The notes: generated by a model from the sequence alone, not told the origin. Positions 11,041 to 21,046 are shown, counted from the stretch's first letter. The stretch: 64,000 bases of DNA from Colwellia psychrerythraea 34H (GCF_000012325.1 NC_003910.7:1612001-1676000), one strand, 5' to 3'. Numbers and translations: made by a program.

Positions 11041-11262
11041 TTAACCAACACCCTGACTTTCCCAGATAAACTGGATAATACCTTTCGCAATAAAGCCTGC
11101 ACAGCCTAAAAATAAAACAAAATAAACGACCACTTTACCCATTCTTGGTACATCGTTTCTATTCATCACATCATAAATAGAAAGGCCAATAAAGCCAAAG
11201 ATAAAAAGGAAAAATAAATTAAGGCCAATTGCCTCAATAAGCTCTAAATGTTCTACTAGCAT
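11041..11262 (-). CDS. DUF2788 family small membrane protein
   Basis: The ATG at 11262 gives a 73-residue protein starting MLVEHLELIEAIG; an in-frame TTG at 11295 would add 11 residues. Two membrane segments are visible (about residues 13-30 and 45-66), separated by a loop with NRNDVPRMGK. DUF2788 proteins are known from this same ybfF-ybfE-fldA neighbourhood in Shewanella-type genomes. No function is known. It precedes ybfE by three bases. Confidence 0.78.
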   Translation of the reverse strand: MLVEHLELIEAIGLNLFFLFIFGFIGLSIYDVMNRNDVPRMGKVVVYFVLFLGCAGFIAKGIIQFIWESQGVG

Positions 11263-11461
11263 AGTGGTTGTTTGTTTCTTATACACTAAGGCCAATTAAT
11301 ACTAAGACTAAGGCCAAAAAAATTGGCCGCATTATAACACACGATTTACGCCATACCATTAGCATTTATTGCTATTAGGTAAATAATAATAGCGATTGTT
11401 AGTAGTAAGCATTTTGATCTTTATCAATGATATAGAAGTCGGCTGTTATAATTTCTTTGTT

Positions 11462-12259
11462 TTATGGAAATTCGGCCTTAATAAAGTCCGCGACAATTTT
11501 ATTAAAGGCAATAGTCTTTTCAGCATGAAGCCAATGTCCTGCGCCTTGAATGATTTTTGCTTTGCTGTTGGGTAACAGTGCAGCGATAGCTGTTCTGTGT
11601 TCAGTTTGAATATAATCAGAATTACCTCCTTTGATGAACAAAGTTGGTCCAGCATAAGCTTTGCTATTATCAGGTATTTGATTCGCTTTCATTATCTGCG
11701 GATAGCATAAACTGATATTTTCAAGACTGCATTTAAAGGCAAATTTACCTTGTGAATTTAATGCTAAATTACGTAATAAAAATTGCCTAACACCGATGTT
11801 ATCGACAAATGGAGCTAGCTGAGTATCAGCATCCTTGCGTTTCATTACTTGAGATAAATCGATCGCTTGCAAACCGGCTATAATTTTTAAATGATGAGGC
11901 GGGTAGCTAACCGGAGCAATATCAGCAACTAATAACTTTGTAATACGCTCTGGTTGCGCTAACGCGACTTGAACGGCAATTTTACCGCCCATTGAGTGAC
12001 CTAATAATAGGCAAGTATCAATATTTAAATGGTCTAACAAATTAATGATGTCTTGCGCTAATTCGGAGTACTCCATAGTGCTAGCATGAAATGAATCACC
12101 ATGATTTCTAACGTCGACACTGGTAACACAATAGTTTTGTGCCAATGGTTTTGCCACCATATTAAGATTTTCTAAACTACCAAATAAACCATGTATCAGT
12201 ACGATGTGTTTGCCCGTACCAACTTGTTTATAGTTTAGTATTTCAGGTTTTTTTGTCAT
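11462..12259 (-). CDS. ybfF: Alpha/beta-hydrolase (YbfF-like esterase)
   Basis: This 265-residue alpha/beta-hydrolase carries the oxyanion segment LIHGLFGSLENL and the nucleophile elbow GHSMGG with Ser89. A late His in GAGHWLHAEKT completes the triad. In E. coli YbfF hydrolyses short acyl esters and acyl-CoA; the physiological substrate is unsettled. It is divergent from seqA, as in enteric bacteria, and heads the minus-strand series ending in fldA. Confidence 0.93.
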   Translation of the reverse strand: MTKKPEILNYKQVGTGKHIVLIHGLFGSLENLNMVAKPLAQNYCVTSVDVRNHGDSFHASTMEYSELAQDIINLLDHLNIDTCLLLGHSMGGKIAVQVALAQPERITKLLVADIAPVSYPPHHLKIIAGLQAIDLSQVMKRKDADTQLAPFVDNIGVRQFLLRNLALNSQGKFAFKCSLENISLCYPQIMKANQIPDNSKAYAGPTLFIKGGNSDYIQTEHRTAIAALLPNSKAKIIQGAGHWLHAEKTIAFNKIVADFIKAEFP

Positions 12260-12502
12260 TATGTTATTCGTTTTTATTTGGCTATCATTGGTAATATTGT
12301 CATGTTTTTAACAACTATTTGCAAACATCACCGTTAAATAATCAAAGCATGGAATACCTATGCTTAAATTAATTTTTTTGCCTGAAGTGATGTTAATTCC
12401 AACTGAAATGATGAACTTTGAATAGTAATGGGTATAAATGAGTTCAACCTACTGTCATTTCCCTATATAATCTTTCGCGAATTATTTAAGTTAAGGGTAA
12501 CA

Positions 12503-13105
12503 ATGAAAAACATCGAAATAGATGAAGAGCTTTACCAATATATTGCCACTAATACTCAGTTTATTGGTGAGAGTGCTTCTGCCATTTTACGTCGTTTGCT
12601 AAATTTGGGTGTCGAAGCCAAACTTGAAACCGTTACCGTTAATGAACCTTCAGATGTGGTTGAAGTAAATATTCTTCCTGAGTCTGAAGAGAAGGCAGTG
12701 AAAATTGAAACTGCTGAGGTTAAAGAACCAAAAAGTAAAGCTGTTGTTAAGGTTACCGCTGAGAGCCATGAAACAGTGTTTAACTTTATCAATAAAGAAG
12801 AGTTGGCAATGCAGCGTGGTGCTGTGGGACGGTTTTTATTAATTCTTGCCGCATTATATCGTGCTCATCCAGACCAGTTTGGTGTAGTAACAGATATAAG
12901 TGGTAGAGATCGCTTATATTTTGCTAATAGTGAAAATAAATTAGCAGAAAGTGGCAGTAGTACTAAGCCTCGCCAAATACCAGAAAGTCCATTTTGGGTC
13001 ATAACCAATTCTAACACCACACGTAAAAAAATGATGTTAACTAAAGCCTCAATCTCATTGGGTTATAGTGACAGTGATGTAGAAAAAATTCGTGAGTTAC
13101 TTTAG
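12503..13105 (+). CDS. seqA: Negative modulator of replication initiation SeqA
   Basis: SeqA binds hemimethylated GATC sites and sequesters the origin after initiation. The start at 12503 ([20 protein letters not shown]) is chosen because it matches the family N-terminus and follows an AAGGGTAAC ribosome-binding site; an earlier in-frame ATG at 12428 would add an unconserved 25-residue extension. The protein has 200 residues: an N-terminal oligomerisation domain (ASAILRRLL), a charged low-complexity linker, and a C-terminal DNA-binding domain ([13 protein letters not shown], with NTTRKKMML). The pgm gene follows in the same direction, as in E. coli. Confidence 0.95.
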
Positions 13106-13158
13106 TACTGACTATTGAAGTAGCTTAGGATAATACTTGTAATAATTAGGAAGATGAC

Positions 13159-14820
13159 ATGAGTATCCACCCTTTTGCGGGTAAACCAGCTCGTCCGGAA
13201 GATAGAATTAATATTGGTCAGTTAGTTAGTGACTACTTTTTGCAAACACCAGATGTAAGTTTAGCTGCTGAGCAAGTAAGCTTTGGCACGTCTGGTCACC
13301 GAGGTTGCGCGAATAAGCGTAGTTTCAATGAGCAGCATATTATCGCTATATGTCAGGCTATTGCGGAATATCGTCAACAAAACGCCATCAATGGGCCACT
13401 CTTTTTAGGTAAAGATACTCATGCGTTATCTGAGCCCGCATTTGCTAACGCAATATCAGTACTTATTGCTAATGGCGTTAATGTCGTTATCCAAAGTGAC
13501 TCTTTATCGGGAAAGGGCTTTACGCCGACACCCGTTATTTCTCGTTTAATCATTTGTCATAATAAATCAGCTTCTGAAAAACTTGCTGATGGCATTGTCA
13601 TTACGCCTTCACATAATCCACCGAGTGATGGTGGTATTAAATATAATCCGCCTCACGGTGGTCCTGCAGAAGGTGGTATTACCAAGAAAATTGAGCAGCG
13701 CGCTAATGAAATCATTATCGCAGGCTTAATTGATGTTAAACAGCTATCTTACCCTGAAGCGCTAAAATCATCTCTGCTCACCAAAGAAGATTTTATTAGT
13801 CATTATGTTGGTCAACTTAATGAAGTAATTGACATGCAGGCTATTTCAAAAGCAGGCATCACTATTGGTGTTGATCCTTTAGGCGGCTCAGGCATCGCTT
13901 ATTGGCCTGTTATTGCTGAGCAATATAACCTGAACATTTCTGTTGTTAATGAAGTAGTCGATGCCAGTTTTGCTTTTATGCCATTAGATAAAGATGGTAA
14001 AATTCGCATGGATTGCTCGTCAAAATATGCCATGGCAGGCCTTATTGCCATGAAAGATGATTTTGATATCAGTGTGGGTAATGATCCTGATTTTGACCGA
14101 CATGGTATTGTAACGTCAAGTGGCGGCTTGATGAATCCCAATCATTACCTCGCCGTCGCTATTCATTATTTAATGACGCATAGAGATTGGCCAAAAAGTT
14201 GTAAAATAGGCAAAACCTTAGTGTCAAGTTCATTGATTGACCGCGTAGCCGCTCAACTCTCTCGCCCGTTATCTGAAGTGCCCGTTGGTTTTAAATGGTT
14301 TGTCGATGGTTTAGCTGATGCAAGTTATGCTTTTGGTGGTGAAGAAAGTGCTGGCGCATCTTTTCTATCTCGTGATGGCAGTACGTGGACCACAGATAAA
14401 GACGGTTTTATATTGGCTTTATTAGCGGCAGAGATTCTTGCTGTTACTGGCAAAGACCCTTATCAGTATTACCTCGAACTAACTAAAACACTAGGTCAAC
14501 CATGTTATGGCCGAGTTGAAGCTGTTGCGTCATTTGAACAGAAACGCGTGCTAACAGCGTTATCATCTAACGATGTTAAAGCACAAAGCCTTGCGGGTGA
14601 TAAGATTCTTCATGTACTTTCACATGCACCAGGAAATAATGCCGCTATAGGTGGCATAAAAGTAGTAACTGATAACGGTTGGTTTGCTGCTCGTCCTTCT
14701 GGCACTGAAGATATTTATAAAATCTACGCTGAAAGTTTTATTGATGAAGATCACCTTCAAATCATCATTAGTGAGGCACAAGCTATTGTTGGCGATTCAT
14801 TTAAAGCTGCAGGCTTGTAA
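13159..14820 (+). CDS. pgm: Phosphoglucomutase (alpha-D-glucose phosphate-specific)
   Basis: This 553-residue enzyme interconverts glucose 1-phosphate and glucose 6-phosphate. The active-site serine lies in [11 protein letters not shown] (about Ser151). The metal-binding loop is [10 protein letters not shown], the sugar-binding loop is [11 protein letters not shown], and the phosphate-binding loop is [13 protein letters not shown]. Length is close to E. coli Pgm (546). It lies 53 bases after seqA and is probably cotranscribed with it. Confidence 0.97.
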   Translation: MSIHPFAGKPARPEDRINIGQLVSDYFLQTPDVSLAAEQVSFGTSGHRGCANKRSFNEQHIIAICQAIAEYRQQNAINGPLFLGKDTHALSEPAFANAISVLIANGVNVVIQSDSLSGKGFTPTPVISRLIICHNKSASEKLADGIVITPSHNPPSDGGIKYNPPHGGPAEGGITKKIEQRANEIIIAGLIDVKQLSYPEALKSSLLTKEDFISHYVGQLNEVIDMQAISKAGITIGVDPLGGSGIAYWPVIAEQYNLNISVVNEVVDASFAFMPLDKDGKIRMDCSSKYAMAGLIAMKDDFDISVGNDPDFDRHGIVTSSGGLMNPNHYLAVAIHYLMTHRDWPKSCKIGKTLVSSSLIDRVAAQLSRPLSEVPVGFKWFVDGLADASYAFGGEESAGASFLSRDGSTWTTDKDGFILALLAAEILAVTGKDPYQYYLELTKTLGQPCYGRVEAVASFEQKRVLTALSSNDVKAQSLAGDKILHVLSHAPGNNAAIGGIKVVTDNGWFAARPSGTEDIYKIYAESFIDEDHLQIIISEAQAIVGDSFKAAGL

Positions 14821-14831
14821 GTCATTGCTAT

Positions 14832-14867
14832 TAAAGAGTTATTACTGATTATGGTGATAACTCTTTA
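14832..14867 (+). terminator. Hairpin after pgm, probable terminator
   Basis: An 11-bp AT-rich stem (14832-14842 with 14857-14867) has a 14-base loop. No T-run follows, so intrinsic termination would be weak. Confidence 0.5.
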
Positions 14868-14969
14868 ACTCCTGTATACCCCCTCTATTTTTTTATTCTA
14901 ATACCACTGTAAAGAATGTTGCTCACTTCTTGTGACTTACACGGTAACTCATTGTCTTCGTTTATTGAA

Positions 14970-14985
14970 TGTAAGTTAACGTGAA
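14970..14985. promoter_or_regulatory. Candidate LiuR operator upstream of the bkd operon
   Basis: TGTAAGTTAACGTGAA agrees at 13 of 16 positions with the perfect palindrome TTTACGTTAACGTAAA found in front of liuR at 39934. It lies about 225 bases before the E1alpha start. It is the main recognisable site in this 389-base gap, which otherwise holds the pgm hairpin and a small inverted repeat near 15012-15029. Regulation by LiuR is inferred. Confidence 0.5.
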
Positions 14986-15209
14986 GGTAAAGTTTATCCA
15001 GGTTATTACGGCATACCTTACTTAGGTATAAATTGGCTATACTAAAAATTAATAAGCCTGGCTAATACCCATTTAATTTATTGACAACTCACAGTTACAA
15101 GAGCGTACTTACAACAAAAAAATTTGTTAAATATAGTTTTTATATTTAATCAACTTTCGCAGACGTTAACCGCAGCACCTTGCGCGTTAAGGTAATAGAA
15201 GAGAACATT

Positions 15210-16391
15210 ATGAGCACAGAAATTTATGATGATGGACCAGTAGTACATCAACCTACTTTTATCGATGGGACCAGTGTTGAAATTCCTGAATTGAGAATTT
15301 TAGACCAAGACGGTGTCACTTATCCCAATGCTGACTTACCCGATATAGATCAAGCGTTGGCGACCAAAATTTATCATAGCCTTGCCTTTCATCGTGTACT
15401 AGATGAACGTATGGTGGCTTCACAGCGCCAGGGCCGTTTGAGTTTTTATATGACCGCATTAGGCGAAGAAGCGACGAGTGTTGGTGGTGCTGCGGGACTA
15501 AAACCTCAAGATATGATCATGATGCAATATCGTGAACAAGGTGCCTTAATATATCGTGGTTTTGATCTTAAAGATCTAATGAATCAGCTGTTTAGTAATG
15601 CTGGTGATTTAGGGAAAGGTCGTCAAATGCCGATTCATTATGGTTCTAAAGCGCTGAACTGTATGACGGTATCTTCGCCTCTTGCGACACAAATTCCGCA
15701 AGCGACTGGTTATGCTTATGGGCAAAAATTGCAAGGTGTTGATGCGGTAACCATTTGTTATTTTGGTGAAGGTGCAGCATCGGAAGGTGATTTTCATGCA
15801 GGTCTAAATATGGCTGCAGTACAAGAAGCACCGGTTATCTTTTTCTGTCGAAACAATGGTTATGCTATCTCTACACCTTCAGATGAACAATTTAAAGGTA
15901 ATGGCATTGCTTCTCGTGGTGTCGGTTACGGCATTAAAACAATCCGTATTGATGGAAATGACATCCTTGCGGTACTTAAAGCAACACAAATAGCTCGTGC
16001 TTACGCAATAAAAGAAAATAAACCAGTCTTAATAGAAGCAATGTCTTATCGTCTGGGCGCACATTCTACCTCGGATGATCCATCGGGTTATCGTACTAAA
16101 GAAGAAGAGGCTAAGTGGCAAAGTCATGATCCTATCTTGCGTATGAAAAATTGGTTAATAAACCAAAAGTGGTGGGATGAAGCACGAGAAACTGCATTGT
16201 TTGAAAAATATCGAGAAGAAGTGTTAGCGGCAGTTAAAGTAGCAGAGAAAATTGATAAACCACATATAGATACCATGATAACTGATGTTTATGATGTGCC
16301 ATCAGCACAGTTACAAGCACAATTAGATGAAGTCAAAGCTCACGTTAATAAATACCCAGAAGCTTACCCATTTACCGCAGGGAAATTTTAA
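15210..16391 (+). CDS. bkdA1: Branched-chain 2-oxoacid dehydrogenase E1 component, alpha subunit
   Basis: The 393-residue thiamine diphosphate-dependent subunit decarboxylates the 2-oxo acids from leucine, isoleucine and valine. The ThDP motif GEGAASEGDFHAGLNMAA begins at residue 186 and ends in CRNN. The phosphorylation-loop-like region YRLGAHSTSDDPS is that of BCKDH E1alpha. The ATG at 15210 is preferred to an upstream TTG at 15180 because of the AGAAGAGA site before it. The C-terminus EAYPFTAGKF is echoed at the end of each of three small units that follow. E1beta and E2 are downstream; no E3 gene is in the operon. Confidence 0.94.
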   Translation: MSTEIYDDGPVVHQPTFIDGTSVEIPELRILDQDGVTYPNADLPDIDQALATKIYHSLAFHRVLDERMVASQRQGRLSFYMTALGEEATSVGGAAGLKPQDMIMMQYREQGALIYRGFDLKDLMNQLFSNAGDLGKGRQMPIHYGSKALNCMTVSSPLATQIPQATGYAYGQKLQGVDAVTICYFGEGAASEGDFHAGLNMAAVQEAPVIFFCRNNGYAISTPSDEQFKGNGIASRGVGYGIKTIRIDGNDILAVLKATQIARAYAIKENKPVLIEAMSYRLGAHSTSDDPSGYRTKEEEAKWQSHDPILRMKNWLINQKWWDEARETALFEKYREEVLAAVKVAEKIDKPHIDTMITDVYDVPSAQLQAQLDEVKAHVNKYPEAYPFTAGKF

Positions 16392-16393
16392 TC

Positions 16394-16480
16394 ATGACTC
16401 AAATCTATATTGACCAAGTGTGTAGTATCAACATTGACTTCCATGACGCTTACCCAACTACATCAGCAGGGAAATTTTAA
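16394..16480 (+). CDS. 28-residue mini-ORF, unit 1 of a tandem array
   Basis: The ATG lies two bases after the E1alpha stop (TAA-TC-ATG). The product begins MTQIYIDQVCSINIDF and ends DAYPTTSAGKF. The tail resembles the E1alpha C-terminus (EAYPFTAGKF), and the first bases (ATG-CTCAAAT) resemble the E1beta start. An AGGGA sequence ten bases before each start could serve as a ribosome-binding site. I do not recognise it as a known protein; it may be a real small protein or a by-product of junction duplication. Confidence 0.4.
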   Translation: MTQIYIDQVCSINIDFHDAYPTTSAGKF

Positions 16481-16482
16481 TC

Positions 16483-16569
16483 ATGACTCAAATCTATATT
16501 GACCAAGTGTGTAGTATCAACATTGACTTCTATGAAGCTTACCCAACTACATCAGCAGGGAAATTTTAA
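16483..16569 (+). CDS. 28-residue mini-ORF, unit 2 of a tandem array
   Basis: This copy has the same start and length as unit 1 and differs at residues 17 and 18 (Tyr-Glu instead of His-Asp). It starts two bases after the stop of unit 1 and ends two bases before unit 3, so translation could continue by reinitiation. Function unknown. Confidence 0.38.
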   Translation: MTQIYIDQVCSINIDFYEAYPTTSAGKF

Positions 16570-16571
16570 TC

Positions 16572-16658
16572 ATGATGCAAATCTATATTGACCAAATGTG
16601 TGGTATCAACACTTATTTTCACGAAGCTTACCCAACTACAGCAGCAGGAAAACTTTAA
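16572..16658 (+). CDS. 28-residue mini-ORF, unit 3 of a tandem array
   Basis: The product begins [16 protein letters not shown] and ends [11 protein letters not shown]. It has eight residue changes from unit 2 (for example T2M, V9M, S11G, D15Y, F28L) and only two silent third-base changes, yet keeps length and frame. Most changes alter the protein, which argues against strong selection on its sequence. The stop is two bases before the E1beta start. Confidence 0.36.
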   Translation: MMQIYIDQMCGINTYFHEAYPTTAAGKL

Positions 16659-16660
16659 TC

Positions 16661-17638
16661 ATGGCTCAAATAAATTTATTACACGCGATTAATAGTGCAC
16701 TTGATATTGCCATGGCTGATGATAAAAGCACGGTATGTTTTGGTGAAGATGTTGGTCATTTTGGTGGCGTATTTCGTGCCACAAGTGGTCTACAAGAAAA
16801 ATATGGCAAAGCTCGCTGCTTTAATACTCCTCTAGTAGAGCAGGGGATTATTGGTTTTGCTAATGGTCTAGCTGCTCAAGGCAGTGTTGCTATCGCTGAG
16901 ATCCAATTTGCCGATTATATTTTTCCTGCTTTTGATCAAATAGTTAATGAAGCGGCTAAATTTCGTTACCGCAGCGGCAATGAATTCAATGTTGGTAAAT
17001 TGACCATTCGTAGCCCATACGGTGGTGGTATTGCGGGGGGCTTGTATCATAGTCAATCGCCCGAAGCTTACTTTGCCCATACCCCAGGTTTAAAAGTAGT
17101 TATTCCACGTAATCCATATCAAGCTAAAGGTTTATTGCTTGCGTCTATTCGTGATGATAATCCGGTGATCTTTTTTGAACCAAAGCGTTTATACCGAGCA
17201 TCAGTTGGCGAAGTACCAGAAGAAGATTATCAATTGCCTTTGGGTAAAGCTGAAGTAGTACAAACGGGTACTGATATCACTTTACTTGCTTGGGGCGCGC
17301 AAATGGAAATAATTGAAAAAGCAGCGCAAATGGCTAGCAACGATGGTATCTCATGTGAAGTGGTAGACTTACGTACTATTTTACCTTGGGATATAGAAAC
17401 TATTAGCAATTCTGTGATGAAAACAGGTCGTTTGCTTATCAGTCAAGAAGCACCACTAACGGCTGGATTTGCCAGTGAAATAGCCGCCACTATTCAAAGT
17501 GAGTGTTTTTTACACTTAGAATCGCCTATTGCTCGTGTATGTGGTCTAGATACGCCATACCCATTAGCGCTAGAAAAAGAGTATGTTAGCGATCACTTAA
17601 AAGTATATGAAGCAATCATAAAGAGCGTTAATTTTTAA
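16661..17638 (+). CDS. bkdA2: Branched-chain 2-oxoacid dehydrogenase E1 component, beta subunit
   Basis: The 325-residue partner of E1alpha forms the ThDP-binding heterotetramer. The start [18 protein letters not shown] and motifs [58 protein letters not shown] and FEPKRLYRA are characteristic. The ATG at 16661 matches the family N-terminus; an upstream ATG at 16598 would add 21 residues encoded inside the repeat array and is rejected. An AGGA sequence 12 bases upstream serves as ribosome-binding site. E2 follows after 29 bases. Confidence 0.95.
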   Translation: MAQINLLHAINSALDIAMADDKSTVCFGEDVGHFGGVFRATSGLQEKYGKARCFNTPLVEQGIIGFANGLAAQGSVAIAEIQFADYIFPAFDQIVNEAAKFRYRSGNEFNVGKLTIRSPYGGGIAGGLYHSQSPEAYFAHTPGLKVVIPRNPYQAKGLLLASIRDDNPVIFFEPKRLYRASVGEVPEEDYQLPLGKAEVVQTGTDITLLAWGAQMEIIEKAAQMASNDGISCEVVDLRTILPWDIETISNSVMKTGRLLISQEAPLTAGFASEIAATIQSECFLHLESPIARVCGLDTPYPLALEKEYVSDHLKVYEAIIKSVNF

Positions 17639-17667
17639 CGATAACCCTTATTAGCAGGACACAGAAC

Positions 17668-18933
17668 ATGAGTATTGATTTTATATTACCTGATATTGGT
17701 GAAGGCATCGTTGAGTGTGAGCTCGTCGAATGGTTAGTTAAAGAAGGCGAAGTTATTGTTGAAGATCAGCCTATTGCTGATGTAATGACAGATAAAGCCT
17801 TAGTACAAATTCCGGCAATGCATTCAGGTGTTGTAGAAAAGCTTTATTATAAACAAGGTGAAATTGCTAAAGTGCATTCGCCTCTTTTTGCTATGACTCC
17901 AGAAGGTGATGACAGTACTAACGATATTGTTGCCGCTGAACCTGAAGTTAACGCACAAGTTGATAACGTAAAGACTGAGCTTGTGACTAAAGAAATCTCA
18001 GTACCATCAGTTGCTCCATCATCAGTAAAAGGCGAACCTGCTGTTAGCAATACTAAAACCGACGGTAGCAAAGCATTAGCAAGCCCAGCGGTTAGACGTG
18101 TAGCGCGTGAACTAGATATTAATATCCATCAAGTCGAGGGCAGCGGTAAAAAAGGGCGAGTCTATAAAGATGATGTTGTCGCTTATAGTCAAAATGGCTC
18201 GAGTGTTATACCTACTGTTGTTAACGGCGGCACTAGCGTAGAACCCATTCGCGGTATTAAGAAGATAATGGCAACAGCGATGCAAAATAGTGTCAGTACT
18301 ATTCCTCACTTTACTTACTGTGAAGAAATTGACCTCACTGAACTTATCGCTTTACGCACAGAACTTAAAGATGTTTATGCTAAGCAAGATATTAAATTAA
18401 CTATGATGCCATTTTTTATGAAAGCTATGTCATTAGCGATCAAAGAATACCCAGTGGTAAATTCAAAAGTAAATGATGATTGCACAGAGCTGACTTATTT
18501 TAATGATCATAATATTGGTATGGCGGTTGATTCTAAAGTCGGCTTACTTGTTCCTAATATTAAACAAGTACAAACTAAGTCAATATTAGACTTAGCTAAC
18601 GACATTATGCGCTTAACAAATGATGCGCGTAGTGGACGTGTTGCTAGTGAAGATCTAAAAGGTGGCTCTATTACTATTTCTAATATTGGTGCAATAGGCG
18701 GTACTGTGGCAACACCTATCATCAATAAACCAGAAGTCGCTATTGTTGCACTAGGCAAGTTACAAAAATTACCGCGCTTTAATGAGCAAGGTGACGTAGA
18801 AGCACGCAGTATTATGCAAGTGAGCTGGTCTGGTGATCATCGAGTTATAGACGGCGGCACTATCGCTCGCTTTTGTAACCTATGGAAATCATTCCTAGAG
18901 AAGCCAAGTCATATGTTAGTGCATATGAGCTAA
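17668..18933 (+). CDS. bkdB: Branched-chain 2-oxoacid dehydrogenase E2 (dihydrolipoamide acyltransferase)
   Basis: The 421-residue E2 core subunit has one lipoyl domain (residues 1 to about 80, lipoyl-lysine Lys43 in VMTDKALVQIPA) and an acidic Ala/Pro/Val-rich linker. A peripheral-subunit-binding domain follows at about residues 136-172 (ASPAVRRVARELDINIHQV). The catalytic acyltransferase domain ends with SGDHRVIDGGTIARF, with active-site His391. It transfers isovaleryl, isobutyryl and 2-methylbutyryl groups to CoA. It is the last gene of the bkd operon. The E3 dihydrolipoamide dehydrogenase must come from elsewhere in the genome. Confidence 0.95.
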   Translation: MSIDFILPDIGEGIVECELVEWLVKEGEVIVEDQPIADVMTDKALVQIPAMHSGVVEKLYYKQGEIAKVHSPLFAMTPEGDDSTNDIVAAEPEVNAQVDNVKTELVTKEISVPSVAPSSVKGEPAVSNTKTDGSKALASPAVRRVARELDINIHQVEGSGKKGRVYKDDVVAYSQNGSSVIPTVVNGGTSVEPIRGIKKIMATAMQNSVSTIPHFTYCEEIDLTELIALRTELKDVYAKQDIKLTMMPFFMKAMSLAIKEYPVVNSKVNDDCTELTYFNDHNIGMAVDSKVGLLVPNIKQVQTKSILDLANDIMRLTNDARSGRVASEDLKGGSITISNIGAIGGTVATPIINKPEVAIVALGKLQKLPRFNEQGDVEARSIMQVSWSGDHRVIDGGTIARFCNLWKSFLEKPSHMLVHMS

Positions 18934-18991
18934 AGCTTTAATCATACATAGTTAAGTCACTTATTCAGCAGTGCCTTAGGTATATAGCATT

Positions 18992-19043
18992 AAAAAAGCC
19001 CCGTTATCAATGGTTAATACCAGATGATAACGGGGCTTTTTAT
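18992..19043. terminator. Bidirectional terminator between bkdB and the M2 peptidase gene
   Basis: A 12-bp perfect stem (18998-19009 with 19025-19036) has an A-run before it and a T-run after it. It lies between two convergent genes. Confidence 0.92.
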
Positions 19044-19069
19044 TATGTGGACTTTTTAATTATTAATCA

Positions 19070-20929
19070 TTAAAAACCACATTGTTTACCTTGGTTTTTG
19101 TTTTTCAACCAAACATGTAATGGTGCAAAGTAATCTAATATAGCGGTAGCATCCATTTGCTCATTACCCGTTATTACTTTATAAGCTTGCTGCCATGGCT
19201 GGCTTGAACCCATTTCTAACATGGTATTAAGCGCAGTACCTGCTTCTTTTGAGTTATAAATTGAACAGCGGTGAATAGGGTCAGTATTACCTGAGATTTC
19301 ACATAACGCACGATGGAATTCAAATTGTTGAATATGTGCTAAGAAATAACGGCTATAAGGTACACCTGCTGGTACGTGGTATTTAGCACCAGGGTCGAAT
19401 GAATCAACATCACGATCTATAGGCGCTGCAACACCTTGGTATTTCTCACGTAATTCCCACCATGAAGTATTGTAGTCTTCAGGCTTAATTTCACCAGAGT
19501 AAACTTTCCAACGCCACTGATCTACCATCAAACCAAATGGAATGAAAGCGATTTTATCAAGCGCTTGTTTCATCAATAAACCAATATCTTTTGATTCATC
19601 AGGAATCGTATCAATTAAACCAATTTCTTTTAAGTATTTAGGGGTAACTGATAAGGCAATAGTATCGCCGATTGCTTCATGGAAACCATCATTAGCGCTA
19701 TTTTGAAAGTATACTGGCTGGTCTTTGTAAGCACGTTGATAGAAGTTGTGCCCCAATTCGTGGTGAATAACGTTAAATTCTTCACCTGTTTTCTGTATAC
19801 ACATTTTGATGCGAATATCGTCTTTAGCATCAAGATCCCATGCGCTGGCGTGACAAGTTACGTCTCTATCGGCAGGTTTAGTAAACAATGAACGAGTATA
19901 AAAAGTCTCTGGTAAAGCATCAAAGCCTAATGACGTGAAGAACTTCTCAGCGCCTCTCACCATTTTTATCTCATCGTAGTTATGCTCAGCTAGTTGCTTA
20001 GTTACGTCATAACCAGGATCGGCATCTTCTGGAGCGACTAAATCATAAATGTTACCCCAAGACTGAGCCCACATATTACCCAACAAATGTGCTGGGATAG
20101 GTTTGTCTTGAGCCACTTTATCAGTACCGTAAGTTTCACCTAACTCGGTTCTTACATAACAATGTAAATCATCATATAAAGGCTTAACTTGTCCCCATAA
20201 GCGATCGAGTTCTTTGGCAAAATCATCGGCAGGCATATCGTAGTTAGAACGCCACATCGCGCCTAAATCTTGATAACCCAAACCTTTAGCACCTTCGTTA
20301 GCAAGCTCAGCTTGACGAGTGTAAAGAGGCTTCATTTCTGGGCTGATTTCACGCCAACCGGTCCACATTTCAAGTAATTCATCATAATCACGAGAATTAG
20401 CCATTTTTGACGTCATATCACCTAAGCTAAGTTTTTCACCTGCTTTAGTGGTATAGCTACCTTTACCGTAAATACTGCCAAGCTTAGCGCCTATTGTCGC
20501 TAATTCAGCTGACTTTTCTGGATCTTGTGGCGCTGGCATAACCAGACTTTGCTTTAAGACATTTAATTGGCGTCGTTGTGTCGGGTTAACATCTACGTCA
20601 TCAAAAGTTGCAGCTTGCATGGCGTATCTTACACCAGCATCAGTGGATTTTTGATCGGCTTCAGCAGCTAATGATGCGGTATCTTCAGTGATGAAATTGG
20701 CATAAATCCAAGCAGCACGTGAACCTTCTAAGTTTAACGTCACCATTTCTTTAGCAACATTATCTAAGAACTGTTGGGCGTCTGTGGCCGTTAATGCTGC
20801 TTGTGCGCTAATTTTTGCCGCTTTTTCTACTGAGGCTTGTTGGCTTGGCTCTTGATTGCATGCCGTTAAAGAAGCGGCAATAACTAATGCGAGACCTGTA
20901 AACTTAAATGTTTTCGTAATATTTTTCAT
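19070..20929 (-). CDS. M2 family peptidyl-dipeptidase (angiotensin-converting-enzyme-like) lipoprotein
   Basis: The 619-residue zinc metallopeptidase begins with a lipoprotein signal peptide, with lipobox LTAC and lipidated Cys24. The zinc site is HELGH at residues 390-394 with the third ligand Glu418 in GFHEAIGD, the M2 pattern. The N-terminal part has ACE-like helices (SRAAWIYANFITEDTASL), and the C-terminal DPGAKYHVPAGVPYSRYFLAHIQQFEFH is also typical. It probably removes dipeptides from peptide C-termini at the cell surface or in the periplasm. It is a single gene, convergent with bkdB; a repeat region lies upstream. Confidence 0.93.
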   Translation of the reverse strand: MKNITKTFKFTGLALVIAASLTACNQEPSQQASVEKAAKISAQAALTATDAQQFLDNVAKEMVTLNLEGSRAAWIYANFITEDTASLAAEADQKSTDAGVRYAMQAATFDDVDVNPTQRRQLNVLKQSLVMPAPQDPEKSAELATIGAKLGSIYGKGSYTTKAGEKLSLGDMTSKMANSRDYDELLEMWTGWREISPEMKPLYTRQAELANEGAKGLGYQDLGAMWRSNYDMPADDFAKELDRLWGQVKPLYDDLHCYVRTELGETYGTDKVAQDKPIPAHLLGNMWAQSWGNIYDLVAPEDADPGYDVTKQLAEHNYDEIKMVRGAEKFFTSLGFDALPETFYTRSLFTKPADRDVTCHASAWDLDAKDDIRIKMCIQKTGEEFNVIHHELGHNFYQRAYKDQPVYFQNSANDGFHEAIGDTIALSVTPKYLKEIGLIDTIPDESKDIGLLMKQALDKIAFIPFGLMVDQWRWKVYSGEIKPEDYNTSWWELREKYQGVAAPIDRDVDSFDPGAKYHVPAGVPYSRYFLAHIQQFEFHRALCEISGNTDPIHRCSIYNSKEAGTALNTMLEMGSSQPWQQAYKVITGNEQMDATAILDYFAPLHVWLKNKNQGKQCGF

Positions 20930-21046
20930 TTTATTATCATTATCAAAGTGCAGTTGTTAGGTGAGGTTAGTATATAAAATTGTTTGCTTGATACAAAGTT
21001 TATAAGGAAAATAGTTACTTAGGATTAACTAGCTCAAATTTGGGGC

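Larger units (their letters stand above)
16394..16660 (+). repeat. Three tandem 89-bp units between E1alpha and E1beta
   Basis: Starts at 16394, 16483, 16572 and the E1beta start at 16661 are spaced exactly 89 bases apart. Units 1 and 2 differ at two positions; unit 3 differs from unit 2 at 13 positions with no insertion or deletion. Each unit contains a candidate ribosome-binding site, a stop codon, a two-base TC spacer and a start codon, so the whole stop-start junction of the operon has been multiplied. Confidence 0.92.

Noticed and set aside
12428..12502. Upstream in-frame ATG for seqA adding 25 residues
   Set aside because: The extension is unconserved, and the 12503 start has the family N-terminus and a ribosome-binding site.
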